Assembly: GCF_004353185.1 (NCBI RefSeq)
Contig: NZ_SMUS01000025.1
Location: 1 to 63,978, forward strand
DNA: 63,978 nucleotides
Direction of reading: 5' to 3'
Origin: Clostridium cuniculi
GTDB taxonomy: Bacteria; Bacillota; Clostridia; Clostridiales; Clostridiaceae
The first letter of the stretch is position 1. Every line of letters begins with the position of its first letter. Below, in pieces: positions 15,671-25,432 of the stretch. A program made the translations under genes and the position numbers. The notes under the pieces were generated by a model that saw only the letters and a list, made by a program, of their open reading frames with translations, made no database searches and was not told the origin of the DNA.

Positions 15671-17482
15671 TTACTTTTTCTTTTTTGTTACTAAATATAC
15701 TCCACTTCCAATAACTATAACTGCTACAGCTATAGTTACTCCATAGAATACACCTTGTCCTGTTTTTGGTAAATCATTTTTATTTTCTTCAGTTATCTTA
15801 TCATCATTAGTAACACCATTATTACTATTATCTGATGAATCAGGATCTTCCGGATTTACTGGTACTTCTGGTTTATTTGAATTATCAGTATTTCCATTAT
15901 CTCCTAGGTTTCCAGAATCTGAATCACCAGTTCCTATATCTCCAGAACCTGAGTCATCTGTTCCTGCATCTCCATTATTTCCGTTATCATCATTACTTCC
16001 ATTATTGCCATTATTTCCGCTATCTCCTGATGTAGCATCATTTATTACTATATCTGGTATTGTAATAACATTTCCTTTATTATCTTCTGTCAATTCAATA
16101 GTAACTTCAGAACCTGTTACTTCATTGCCAGTTGCTGAATTAACTTGCTTTAATACATACTTTCCTGCCTCTTCTAACTCTGCATAAATTTCTCCCTCTT
16201 CATTACTTTCTAAAGTAGAAATATATATAAGATTTTCAGAATCAGCTCTAAACCATCTCTTCTTAACTTCAATTTTATATAAATTGAACTTCTCACCTGC
16301 AACTACTTTTCCTTCACTATTTGTTATAGTAGCTTTAAATTTATATGCTTTTGATACTCCATCTGAATCACTTGAATCATCTGATTTCTCAACAACTAAA
16401 GTAATTTCTTTTTCACTTACATTTCCAAATCTATCTGTGGCTATAGCAGTTATAATATAAGTTCCTGGAGTAGTTAAATCATAATCTCCTGTTATTTCAA
16501 CAGTAATAGGTCTTCCTAAATAATCAACTGCAGTTATATACTCATTTAAATCAACATTATTTCCAGCAGAAATAGTTAATTTATCACTATCACTATTATT
16601 AACAGTTATTACTGGATTAGTTGCATTATCTTCTGCTATATCTTCAACAATTACCGTTGTTTCTAAAGAAGAAATATCTCCTTCTGTATCAGCTACACTA
16701 TATGTAATAGCATAAGATCCAACTATTTTAGTATTAACCTTTCCTTCAACAGTAACATTGTCAGTAGAAATTACGCCATCTTCTTCGTCAGTAACTTCAA
16801 TATAACTTTTTGCATCAAAAGTATCACCCTTAGATATAACAATCTTTCCATCAACTATTGAAGACGAATTTTTTAAACTAATTACCGGTAATGAATTTAT
16901 AGTTAGTTTATCCTCACTTAAATTAGCCATATCAATACCACTAACTTGTTTATTTGTGTCATTTACTACATAACTATAAGAAATTCCATCACTATTCACA
17001 CTAGCATCAATAGAGTATGCTGAACTTCCACTTGAAGTTTTAGAAACTTCTATTTCACATATATCTAATGTTCCACCAACTTTATTTAAAGCATCATTTG
17101 AAACAATAAAAATTTCCATACTCTTTTTATCACTACCCATTTTTACATGAGTTTTTACATCATTTGAATCAGAACTTACAATCCAATTAATGCTATCCTC
17201 TACAAATTTAACATTTCCATTAATTTCTAAGTTTATTTGTAATGATTTTATTACTGGCGTAAAATTACTTAATGCTATTTTTACTTTATCTCTGCTTATC
17301 TTCTCAACATTTAACTCTACAGAAGGGTTACTAACTTTATTATTATCTGCAGAACTATTTTTTGAATATGCAAATACACTTATAAAAAGTGTAAATATAA
17401 TTACTAGAGGTATAATTTTCTTATTTATTTTTTTCTTAGCGTTTCTTCTCTCAGATCTCTTTTGGTAAATCTCCTTTTGCAT
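15671..17482 (-). CDS. LPXTG wall-anchored protein with cohesin-like module
   Basis: 603-aa surface protein. Basic N-terminus and hydrophobic segment (23-40) form the export signal. Residues about 49-181 form a beta-rich module whose pattern (VELNVEKISRDKVKIALSNF..., KSMEIFIVSND..., NKVGGTLDICEIEV) resembles a cohesin. Two DUF5011-type Ig-like domains follow (about 197-281, with DEEDGVIS and VGSYAITYSVADTEGD; about 289-366), then a SpaA/Cna-B-like prealbumin domain (about 378-482), a Gly/Asn/Asp/Ser spacer and the sortase signal L571-PKTG with membrane helix and KKKK tail. The gene starts 31 nt after the dockerin-bearing peptidase with a strong AGGAGG, so it is one operon. I infer it is the scaffold that holds the peptidase. 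No sortase gene is in the window. Confidence 0.82.
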   Translation of the reverse strand: MQKEIYQKRSERRNAKKKINKKIIPLVIIFTLFISVFAYSKNSSADNNKVSNPSVELNVEKISRDKVKIALSNFTPVIKSLQINLEINGNVKFVEDSINWIVSSDSNDVKTHVKMGSDKKSMEIFIVSNDALNKVGGTLDICEIEVSKTSSGSSAYSIDASVNSDGISYSYVVNDTNKQVSGIDMANLSEDKLTINSLPVISLKNSSSIVDGKIVISKGDTFDAKSYIEVTDEEDGVISTDNVTVEGKVNTKIVGSYAITYSVADTEGDISSLETTVIVEDIAEDNATNPVITVNNSDSDKLTISAGNNVDLNEYITAVDYLGRPITVEITGDYDLTTPGTYIITAIATDRFGNVSEKEITLVVEKSDDSSDSDGVSKAYKFKATITNSEGKVVAGEKFNLYKIEVKKRWFRADSENLIYISTLESNEEGEIYAELEEAGKYVLKQVNSATGNEVTGSEVTIELTEDNKGNVITIPDIVINDATSGDSGNNGNNGSNDDNGNNGDAGTDDSGSGDIGTGDSDSGNLGDNGNTDNSNKPEVPVNPEDPDSSDNSNNGVTNDDKITEENKNDLPKTGQGVFYGVTIAVAVIVIGSGVYLVTKKKK

Positions 17483-17513
17483 AACAATCCTCCTTACAGC
17501 GCATTATTTCTTA

Positions 17514-20500
17514 TTATCTACCTTCTGTAATCTTGTTAATTGTAGATTCTTTAATTTCAATTGCTTTAATATTGTTAGAAGTTAGACTTCTAATTTTTCC
17601 AGATGTTAAGCTTATTTCTGGTAATTCATCTGGTACTGTAATTCTAAATGTATCACTTACAAGTCTTTGTCCACCTTCTAATGCATCAGCGCTATCTGTT
17701 CTGTATAATTCAGCAAATATCTCAGTATTACTTTCCATAAATTCTGCTACATATTCTGGCTCAACCCAATAAATCCAATTTCCTTCAGCTATTTCTTCTA
17801 AGTTACCATTATCAGGTACTTCTGCTAAAAGTATTCCATCATATTTATCTGCAATATGCTCTTCATTTTGATTAAGCACTAAAGGTACATTAAATGCAGG
17901 ATTTCCTCTATATTCACCAGTTATAATTATTGAGCCTGCTGGAATTGATTTCTCTTCATTTTCTTCAGTTTCAATATTATCAACTTGATATACATAATCT
18001 TCTTTTAATATTCCTATACCATTTTTATAGTTGATATTATCATCAGCAACACCAATTTCAATATTGTCTCCCGGAGGTGTTATTAATTCAAGTTCTGCAG
18101 CAGATATACTCTTTGTACCTAAAGCAGTTATTTTAACATATCTTGCATTATATGAATTTAATTGATTTCCTCCAGTAACTCCTTCTTTATCAAAGTAAAT
18201 AGTTGCTGTAGGATTTTCTGCTGTTAAACTTAAAGTTCCTTCCTTAGCAGTTGTCCAATTCACTCCATCCTTACTTACTTCTATCTTATACTTATTAAGG
18301 GCACTGCTAACTATAGATTCTTTCTTAAATATAAATCCAGTTGTTTCTAAAGGTGCTGTATACTTAATACCAACTAAAGTTTGCATTTCTGTAGTGTCTA
18401 ATATTAAATATGGATCATTATTTGGATTCATTTCAGTACCATGAACTGAACTATTATATTCTGATTTACTTAACATTCTACCTTCATAAGCAGTAGTATT
18501 ATCATCATCTAAAGCAAGTGTTAAATCTTCATTACCTTCACAAGAGTGAATATCATTATTTTCTTCATGTACACTTATAGTATTCGTAGTTAATAAAGTA
18601 CTAGATTTTGCTAATCCACCTTCATGACGTATTTTAACAGTTCCTATCTCAACTTCATTAGTTGGATTTAAGTTATAGTCATATGCAATAGCTGAATATT
18701 CAACCACTCTATTATTTATATTATCAACGACATCAGTATAAACAGTTTCTTCCCCATCTTTATTTCTTACAATAAATCCACAAGGTTCACCATTTCTGTA
18801 AATTTCATATCCTAAAATATTATCATTGCTCTTATCTACAGATAAATTAATTGAAACCTTTTTATCATTAACATAAGAACCATCTGTAATTGTATTACCT
18901 TTAGAATCTGTTCCAAATTCAGCTGATAAAGTAGTTCCTGCTTCCATATCTGCAGTTCCTGCCATTCTTCTTCTTCTAGCTTCATCATTTATATATTGAA
19001 TCTTTTTAGTTTCTTTAGGGAATTGAGATACATATTCTAATGTTGTAGCATTGGCTATTATTCCATGTGCTTCATAGAAATCAGTTAAATCCTTTCCTAC
19101 AACTTTAGAGCTCATTCTAATTAACCATTGATCTCTATCACCATTTGCTCTTTCTTCTTCTGTCATTTCTCTATATGCTCTATTTAATTTAGCAAAATAA
19201 GAATCATCATCTAAGTTACCATCAAAACCGTTAAGTAACATCTTATAAGTGCTGTTATCTTCATATGCTAAATAAGGTTGCCATAACATATTTAATACTA
19301 CACTTCTATTCGTAGATAAACCTAAAGTGTTTGAAGTAACCTTCTCATATAAAGCATTCATTGATGATGCATATGGACTATCTTCATCAAGCATAGTTGA
19401 AGTAATAGCTACCATTAAGTTATTACTTGTTTCTGGATATAATCTATCTCCAATATCCATAACATGTCCCATTTCATGCCCTATTAAAGCACCATAAAGG
19501 TGAGCTTCATTTGAATTAGTTACATTTCCTTCTGAATCAAATTTATAAGGAACACCTTGAATATAATTAGAGCTTTCAAAACCAACACCTATATGATGTC
19601 CTGATGCATATGCTGCAGCACCCATTATCATTCTTTGATATTTAATATTTAATCTAGTTGCTGGTGCCTTGTGTTTATTGAAATATGCTGTATCCTCTGT
19701 ATCTACTTCTCCATTATTATTAAAGTCTTGAACTGATTCAAATACCCCTTTCTTAGCAAATCCAACTTGAACTTCTTGCTCCCAAGCTAAAAGTGCATTA
19801 TAAACTCTTTCTACTTGAGCTTCTTCATTACCAACTAAACCTTCTTCAATACCTTTTAATATCTCTGATGCTGGTAAAGTTAAAGTAAATCTATCTCCTT
19901 CAATATCAGTAGTGTTTAAAGGTGATGTTTTTTCATCATAAAGATATATATTATTTTCCTTATCTGTATCACTAACCTCTGTTGGATAAAGACTCTTAAT
20001 ATCTGTCATATATGCTTTTAACTCTGATATATATGTTCTTATTCTATCTTTAACTTCATTTTCTTTAGATTCATCATTTATTAAGTTATTAACATCTAAA
20101 TGCGGAATATCTGTAACTCCACTTAAACGTATTTGTATATCTGCACTAGTGCTACCAGATGTCACCCTTGCCATTACTTGCCCACCTTTTTCTACATCAG
20201 CAGCTATAATTGATGGAATAGTAATTTCAGTTCTACCTGGTTTTATAGTAACAGTTCCTCCTTGATATGAACCTGGAAGACCATAGTTTTGAAGGAATGT
20301 TATTTGAACTCTTGTATTTGGATCACTTGATCCCATATATACAACAATTTGTTTTGATGTACCATCTTCATCAACACTTGGTCTTGCAACACTTCCTAAT
20401 GATTGCCAATCATTTTGCATTCCTAAAGATGGACCAGTACCACCACTTCTAATACTTGCATCTAACTTAGTTATTTTTTCTGATACTTGTTTATCATCAA

Positions 20501-23483
20501 ATAATTTCTGTGCTACCTCTAATTCTGCTTCTAAAACAGACTTATCTGGATGATACTCATTACTTATAGGATCCGGTGTATTTAATCTATTAGCTAAATC
20601 ATCTAAAGTATCTTGAGTTACATCATCTTTAAGCACAAGTCTTAAATCATCAGTATATAAACCTTTTATATCATCAGCCAAACTATCATATTCATAAAAT
20701 CTAATTTCAGACATTGTTTGTACACTTCCACCATATCCTGATGTATCTACCTTAATCTTCTTTGCAGTTATTGGTTCTGATAGCTTTACAGTGTAATATT
20801 TATGTCCATTAGAAACCTTTGATTGGAATGATGTTGGGTAAACTACATTTTGATTTCCTTCCTCATCCCAGTAAGTAACCTTAACTTTATATAAAGACAT
20901 ATTATATCCTTGCTCTAATGTCTCTGCAAAAGCTATTGACCCTATTGTATAACTATCATCAAATGTAATTTCTGAACCTCTATTAGCTCCATAACTAGCC
21001 CCTGTATCCCAGTCATTAACCTTCCATGAAGTAGTAAAATCTCCATCTACTAATGCATATTCTGAGTCGTATTTTAAAGCTGAATCGCTAGTTGCCCATC
21101 CATCAGCATCTAACTTGTTACGTACATCAATAATATGAGTTGTACCTATTTCATTTTCATCTGTTGGTCTATTGATAAGCTTATACTCTGACATAACTGG
21201 TGGATTAACAGATGTAGTACTAGCTATATATGTACTAGACATCTTACTAGTTCCTAAGTGATTAGTTGCAGTTACTCTTACTTCATAAGTTGTATTATCT
21301 TCAAGATTATTTATTGTATAGCTGTGACTTTTCACTAATTTACTCTTATCTGGATTAGTTACATCAGTGCTATCTTCAGTTACCTTTTTATTATTATCGT
21401 TAGCCTTTATCCAACTTTTATCTGTATCTCCTACTTTTCTATAGTAAATATCAAATTCCCTAGCTTGAGAATGTTCTTCCCAACTTACAGTAAATGATTT
21501 ATATCCTTGAACTGTTGTTAAGTTTCTTGGTGGTTCTGGTGATTGTATTGGAACAACTTGTATTTCTGATACCGTTCCTTTATATCCATCATAATAACTT
21601 TGAATTATGTTGTAGTTTTCATCTACATTATCAGGTTTTCCATCAAAAGCTGATGGATTTTCGCTTTCACCTTGGTATCCACTGCTCCATTCTCCATTTA
21701 ATGATTGAATACTAACTCTATATATATCATAAGGCTTAATGTCTTTATCCAATATATTTAAACTTGTTTTATTTGTTTGAAGTTTTTTAGTACTCTTAAC
21801 ATTTCCATTTGAATCAAGCTTTTGATATGTAACTTCATATGCAGTTACATTAGGCTGTGCATCCCATGTTAAAGTTATTCTTTCATCATGTAAATTTGTT
21901 GATGTTTCAACTGTTTTTATTTGAGGAATATTCATTTCTGGCTCTGGAATTTCTTTATAAACATTATTTAAAAACTCTATTTTAGCTATTTCAGAAATCT
22001 TTTTGTTACCTCTATTTCCTGTTACATTAATAGAAATCTTCTTAACAGCTACTTGTTTTCCAAGGTCTATTACTAAATCTCCAGATTCTGCACTTCTAAA
22101 AGTTGCCACTCCTGCACCTTCATTAGGGAAACTTATTGTTTCAACATTTCCATTTTCATCTTCATAAGTTATAGTTCCTGTACTTGGAAGTGCTGCCTCT
22201 CCATTACTTGAATATTCAGGTTCCTTAAGCACTATTTGTTCCATTTCTACAGCTTCATTACTTCTTAAACCTGTAGATAAATCTATACCGATAACTAATG
22301 GTGATTCTTCACTTGGTGCTTCTCCATCAACCTTAGTCATTGTAACTGACTTATTATTGTCTACAAATATATCTCTTATATCTGTTCCTTCTTCTAACTT
22401 TAAATTACTATCATCAATAGTAATTTTGTTTAAATCTAATATTGCATCAGTATCAACTATTTCTACATTACCTCTAGTTGAACCTATATTTTCATTAACA
22501 TAAGTTAAATCCGTAACATTAACTTTTCCATCTTTATTAATATCATATTTTGAATTAGATGATCCTATATTTTCAAATACTAAATTATAATCACCCATAT
22601 CTATTTTTCCATCGCCATTAACGTCTCCAGCTAAAAATACTCCATTATACTTTAAAGCTTCATTATAACTAGTTCCTAAAATGACTCTCTTTGAAAAATC
22701 TTTTATTTCTATATTATCTACTGTAGTATCTATGTAACTTTCTGATTTAATTTCAGCACTATATGTTCCAAGCTCTAACTTTTCAATTATAATATGTAAG
22801 AAGTAAATATCATTTTCTCCATCTTCTAATGGCTGCTTCTTTGAATTTAACTTTTCAATTCTATATGTTACTCCATTATCTAAAGTTCCTTCTTCAGTTG
22901 ATAGATCAGATATTTGCCCAATATTTTGATTTTCCTTAAATAAGTTAATATTTATTGAATCAGTATTAATTATTGGCATAGCAAAATTAATATCAAATTC
23001 TAATTTCCCATAACTTTTTATTTCTTCAGAACTAGTAGCTTTACTTTGACTCTCTTTCTCATTTACATTAATTTCATCTATATTATTAGATTGTTCATCC
23101 TCTACACTTAAACTACTTTCAACATCACTATTCTCTAAATTATCATCAGAGGCTATATTACTTTCCTCAGATGTTTGTCCATTATTTTGAGTTAATGATT
23201 CTTCAGAATCTGAATCATCAACACTTTCATTAGAATATTGATTTTCTTCACTATTATTTTCATTAAGATTATTATCGCTAGAATTATCACTCTCTACAGT
23301 GGTATTATTGTTTTCTATTTTATCAGTATCCTCAACAATTACCTCCGTTGAATTATTAATGTGTTCATTAACATTAATAGAATCATCTACTTTAGTAGTT
23401 GAGTTCATGGCTTCCACTGATATAGTAGTTAAATTTGTTGTTGCCAATGCTGTCGCAATAGTACATGACACTATTTTTTTCAT
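17514..23483 (-). CDS. Secreted M60-family metallopeptidase with dockerin, FN3 and F5/8 domains
   Basis: 1989-aa exported enzyme; M60 (enhancin/mucinase-type) peptidases cut O-glycosylated host proteins. Order: signal peptide (cut near SVEA, residue 25); acidic Ser/Asn-rich spacer (to about 165); a beta domain (about 168-280); type-I dockerin with two calcium loops, D287-VNGDGKIDMG-D298 and D314-INKDGKVNVT-D325; a domain to about 505; two fibronectin III domains (about 515-605 and 648-758); an F5/8-type carbohydrate-binding domain (about 760-930); a helical spacer; and the catalytic region (about 1010-1485) with zinc motif H1336-E-M-G-H1340 and E1351. A second F5/8-like domain (about 1630-1805) and a C-terminal domain without recognised family follow. 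It has no LPXTG motif or membrane anchor, so attachment probably depends on the dockerin. First gene of the operon with the cohesin-like LPXTG protein. Confidence 0.88.
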   Translation of the reverse strand: MKKIVSCTIATALATTNLTTISVEAMNSTTKVDDSINVNEHINNSTEVIVEDTDKIENNNTTVESDNSSDNNLNENNSEENQYSNESVDDSDSEESLTQNNGQTSEESNIASDDNLENSDVESSLSVEDEQSNNIDEINVNEKESQSKATSSEEIKSYGKLEFDINFAMPIINTDSININLFKENQNIGQISDLSTEEGTLDNGVTYRIEKLNSKKQPLEDGENDIYFLHIIIEKLELGTYSAEIKSESYIDTTVDNIEIKDFSKRVILGTSYNEALKYNGVFLAGDVNGDGKIDMGDYNLVFENIGSSNSKYDINKDGKVNVTDLTYVNENIGSTRGNVEIVDTDAILDLNKITIDDSNLKLEEGTDIRDIFVDNNKSVTMTKVDGEAPSEESPLVIGIDLSTGLRSNEAVEMEQIVLKEPEYSSNGEAALPSTGTITYEDENGNVETISFPNEGAGVATFRSAESGDLVIDLGKQVAVKKISINVTGNRGNKKISEIAKIEFLNNVYKEIPEPEMNIPQIKTVETSTNLHDERITLTWDAQPNVTAYEVTYQKLDSNGNVKSTKKLQTNKTSLNILDKDIKPYDIYRVSIQSLNGEWSSGYQGESENPSAFDGKPDNVDENYNIIQSYYDGYKGTVSEIQVVPIQSPEPPRNLTTVQGYKSFTVSWEEHSQAREFDIYYRKVGDTDKSWIKANDNNKKVTEDSTDVTNPDKSKLVKSHSYTINNLEDNTTYEVRVTATNHLGTSKMSSTYIASTTSVNPPVMSEYKLINRPTDENEIGTTHIIDVRNKLDADGWATSDSALKYDSEYALVDGDFTTSWKVNDWDTGASYGANRGSEITFDDSYTIGSIAFAETLEQGYNMSLYKVKVTYWDEEGNQNVVYPTSFQSKVSNGHKYYTVKLSEPITAKKIKVDTSGYGGSVQTMSEIRFYEYDSLADDIKGLYTDDLRLVLKDDVTQDTLDDLANRLNTPDPISNEYHPDKSVLEAELEVAQKLFDDKQVSEKITKLDASIRSGGTGPSLGMQNDWQSLGSVARPSVDEDGTSKQIVVYMGSSDPNTRVQITFLQNYGLPGSYQGGTVTIKPGRTEITIPSIIAADVEKGGQVMARVTSGSTSADIQIRLSGVTDIPHLDVNNLINDESKENEVKDRIRTYISELKAYMTDIKSLYPTEVSDTDKENNIYLYDEKTSPLNTTDIEGDRFTLTLPASEILKGIEEGLVGNEEAQVERVYNALLAWEQEVQVGFAKKGVFESVQDFNNNGEVDTEDTAYFNKHKAPATRLNIKYQRMIMGAAAYASGHHIGVGFESSNYIQGVPYKFDSEGNVTNSNEAHLYGALIGHEMGHVMDIGDRLYPETSNNLMVAITSTMLDEDSPYASSMNALYEKVTSNTLGLSTNRSVVLNMLWQPYLAYEDNSTYKMLLNGFDGNLDDDSYFAKLNRAYREMTEEERANGDRDQWLIRMSSKVVGKDLTDFYEAHGIIANATTLEYVSQFPKETKKIQYINDEARRRRMAGTADMEAGTTLSAEFGTDSKGNTITDGSYVNDKKVSINLSVDKSNDNILGYEIYRNGEPCGFIVRNKDGEETVYTDVVDNINNRVVEYSAIAYDYNLNPTNEVEIGTVKIRHEGGLAKSSTLLTTNTISVHEENNDIHSCEGNEDLTLALDDDNTTAYEGRMLSKSEYNSSVHGTEMNPNNDPYLILDTTEMQTLVGIKYTAPLETTGFIFKKESIVSSALNKYKIEVSKDGVNWTTAKEGTLSLTAENPTATIYFDKEGVTGGNQLNSYNARYVKITALGTKSISAAELELITPPGDNIEIGVADDNINYKNGIGILKEDYVYQVDNIETEENEEKSIPAGSIIITGEYRGNPAFNVPLVLNQNEEHIADKYDGILLAEVPDNGNLEEIAEGNWIYWVEPEYVAEFMESNTEIFAELYRTDSADALEGGQRLVSDTFRITVPDELPEISLTSGKIRSLTSNNIKAIEIKESTINKITEGR

Positions 23484-23639
23484 TTACACCCTCTCCTTGT
23501 TTTAATAAAATTTAGCTAATATAACTTAATATTTTACATTTTACCTTATTATTGAATATTTTAAAACCCTATTTTTAAATGATTTGATTAGTAAAATTAA
23601 AATTAATATTAAAATTTTTCAAGAAAAATTCTCTTTTTA

Positions 23640-24428
23640 TTAATTATTCTTTAAAGTATTTAAAATTAATACATTTTCTAGTTGCTCCACTGATTTAGGT
23701 CTTGATAAATAATATCCTTGTCCATATTTATATCCATAATTAATAACCGTTTGTAATTGTTGCTTCGTTTCAATTCCTTCCATAATTGCATGAGCATTAC
23801 TAATTTCTACAATTTTATTTATTGCCTCTAAAAAAATCTTTACTCTTTCATCATTATATATATTATCTATTAGAAATTTATCAACCTTTAAATAGTCAAA
23901 GTTTATATTAGATAAAAGTAAAATATTAGCTGTCCCCACTCCAAAGTCATCTATAGAAATTCTAACTCCGAGTTTTCTTATTTCTTTTATCACATTACAA
24001 AACTCTTCCATATTTTCTTCAATATTTTCTCTTTCTGTTAACTCTAGAACTATATAGTTAGAATTAATTTTATATTCTTTTATTTTACTTTTTAATATTT
24101 CTATAAAATCACTTCTTAATATAGTACTTTTAGATATATTTATAGACACTGGGACAATTCTTATAATTTGTAACTCCCACTGATTTATAACCATCATAAC
24201 CTTATCAAGTACATAATAATCTAATAGATATATTAATTTAGCTTCCTCTAATTTTGATATAAATACATTAGCACCTATTTCTTTTCCACATTTATTCCAT
24301 CTCACCAAAGATTCAACTGATATTATTTTTTGTTTTTCTAATTCAAATATTGGCTGATATACAATACTGAACTCTTCATTTAATATTCCATTCACTATGG
24401 AGTTCAAAAAATCAATATTATCTTCCAT
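23640..24428 (-). CDS. EAL-domain c-di-GMP phosphodiesterase
   Basis: 262-aa cytosolic protein consisting of a single EAL domain, which hydrolyses cyclic di-GMP to pGpG. Signature motif is E39-S-L-VRW instead of EAL. The other active-site blocks look intact: VSINIS, VLELTERE, SIDDFGVGTAN, LKVDKFL, EGIET and GQGYYLSRP. The catalytic glutamate is kept, so activity is plausible. No GGDEF, PAS or receiver domain is fused. A perfect 20-bp tandem duplication immediately upstream duplicates its ribosome-binding region. Lies between the surface operon and a LytTR/sensor-kinase pair. Confidence 0.88.
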   Translation of the reverse strand: MEDNIDFLNSIVNGILNEEFSIVYQPIFELEKQKIISVESLVRWNKCGKEIGANVFISKLEEAKLIYLLDYYVLDKVMMVINQWELQIIRIVPVSINISKSTILRSDFIEILKSKIKEYKINSNYIVLELTERENIEENMEEFCNVIKEIRKLGVRISIDDFGVGTANILLLSNINFDYLKVDKFLIDNIYNDERVKIFLEAINKIVEISNAHAIMEGIETKQQLQTVINYGYKYGQGYYLSRPKSVEQLENVLILNTLKNN

Positions 24429-24430
24429 GT

Positions 24431-24470
24431 TTCTATTCCCCTTTTCTACTTTCTATTCCCCTTTTCTACT
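24431..24470. repeat. Perfect 20-bp tandem duplication at EAL ribosome site
   Basis: Two abutting identical copies, 24431-24450 and 24451-24470. Read on the minus strand each contains AAAAGGGGAATAG, and the proximal AAGGGG is the probable Shine-Dalgarno sequence about 10 nt before ATG 24428. Confidence 0.85.
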
Positions 24471-24680
24471 TTAATGAATAATATATTAAATTAATTTTAC
24501 AATGTATATTTTTTAATAAAATACTTGATGATTTTATACTTTATAAAATTATCACTTCAACAATTATGTTATGAAATCACACTATTTTGTAATATTTTTC
24601 ACACCTTTTGCTTATATTAAATATGTTAAAATAATAGTACTTGCTATTTAATTTATTTATAAATAAAAAGGAGGGCTTTT

Positions 24681-25397
24681 ATGATTAATGTTGGAATTTG
24701 TGATGATGATAGTTCTATATTAAAATTTATAAAAGATACCCTAACCTCTATTTCAAAAGCTGAAAAATTAAGAATAAATATAAAATGCTTTACTACTGGA
24801 AAAGATTTAATAGACTTTTATAAAATCTCACCTCATAAATGTGATATTTTATTTTTAGATATATTACTAGACTCTGTTAATGGATTGGATTTAGCTAAGA
24901 AAATTAATACTTATAATTTTAATACTAAAATAATACTAATTAGTAATAGTAAAGATTATATTCTAGATGGATATAACGTAAATGCTACAAATTATTTGCT
25001 TAAACCTTTAAGAAAAGAAGATATTTATAAAGAATTTTTCAAAGTATTAAATTTATTAAATAAAGATATACATAATTACTTTAAATTTGTTAATAATGGC
25101 TCAGTTAACATAATTCCAATTAAAGATATTTTCTGCTTTGAAGCATTTCGTAGAAAAGTTATTATTCATCTTGATGATAAATCCCTAGAATTTTATGGTA
25201 AAATCTCAGATATTGAAAAACAAATGAAGAAATATAACTTTATAAAATGTCATAGAAGTTATATTGTTAATTTAAATAAAATAAAAAGTTTATACTCATC
25301 TGAGTTAGTACTTTTAAATAATCAAAAAATACCTATAAGTAAAAGTTATTTTTTAAATATAAAAGATTCCTTATTATCTTTTATAAATGATACATAA
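24681..25397 (+). CDS. LytTR-family response regulator (AgrA-like)
   Basis: 238 aa. Receiver domain (1-120) with acidic pocket CDDD (8-10), phospho-acceptor D60 in ILFLDILLDSVNG and K in LLKPL; LytTR DNA-binding domain (about 135-235) with CHRSYIVNLNKI. Regulators of this build bind tandem short repeats upstream of quorum-sensing, bacteriocin or surface genes. AGGAGGG lies 7 nt before the ATG. The sensor kinase is convergent and shares its terminator, so the two form a two-component system in tail-to-tail arrangement. Confidence 0.88.
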   Translation: MINVGICDDDSSILKFIKDTLTSISKAEKLRINIKCFTTGKDLIDFYKISPHKCDILFLDILLDSVNGLDLAKKINTYNFNTKIILISNSKDYILDGYNVNATNYLLKPLRKEDIYKEFFKVLNLLNKDIHNYFKFVNNGSVNIIPIKDIFCFEAFRRKVIIHLDDKSLEFYGKISDIEKQMKKYNFIKCHRSYIVNLNKIKSLYSSELVLLNNQKIPISKSYFLNIKDSLLSFINDT

Positions 25398-25432
25398 AAA
25401 ATAGAGGATAAATAGTTTATCCTCTATTTTTT
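25396..25432. terminator. Bidirectional terminator between regulator and kinase
   Basis: 17-bp perfect stem (AAAAAATAGAGGATAAA and complement) with a 3-nt loop, A-tract on one side and T-tract on the other. It serves both convergent genes and overlaps the kinase stop codon. Confidence 0.92.

Noticed and set aside
15835..16035. Tyr/His/Leu-rich frame antisense to the LPXTG spacer
   Set aside because: Produced by the repetitive Asn/Gly/Asp spacer codons on the other strand.
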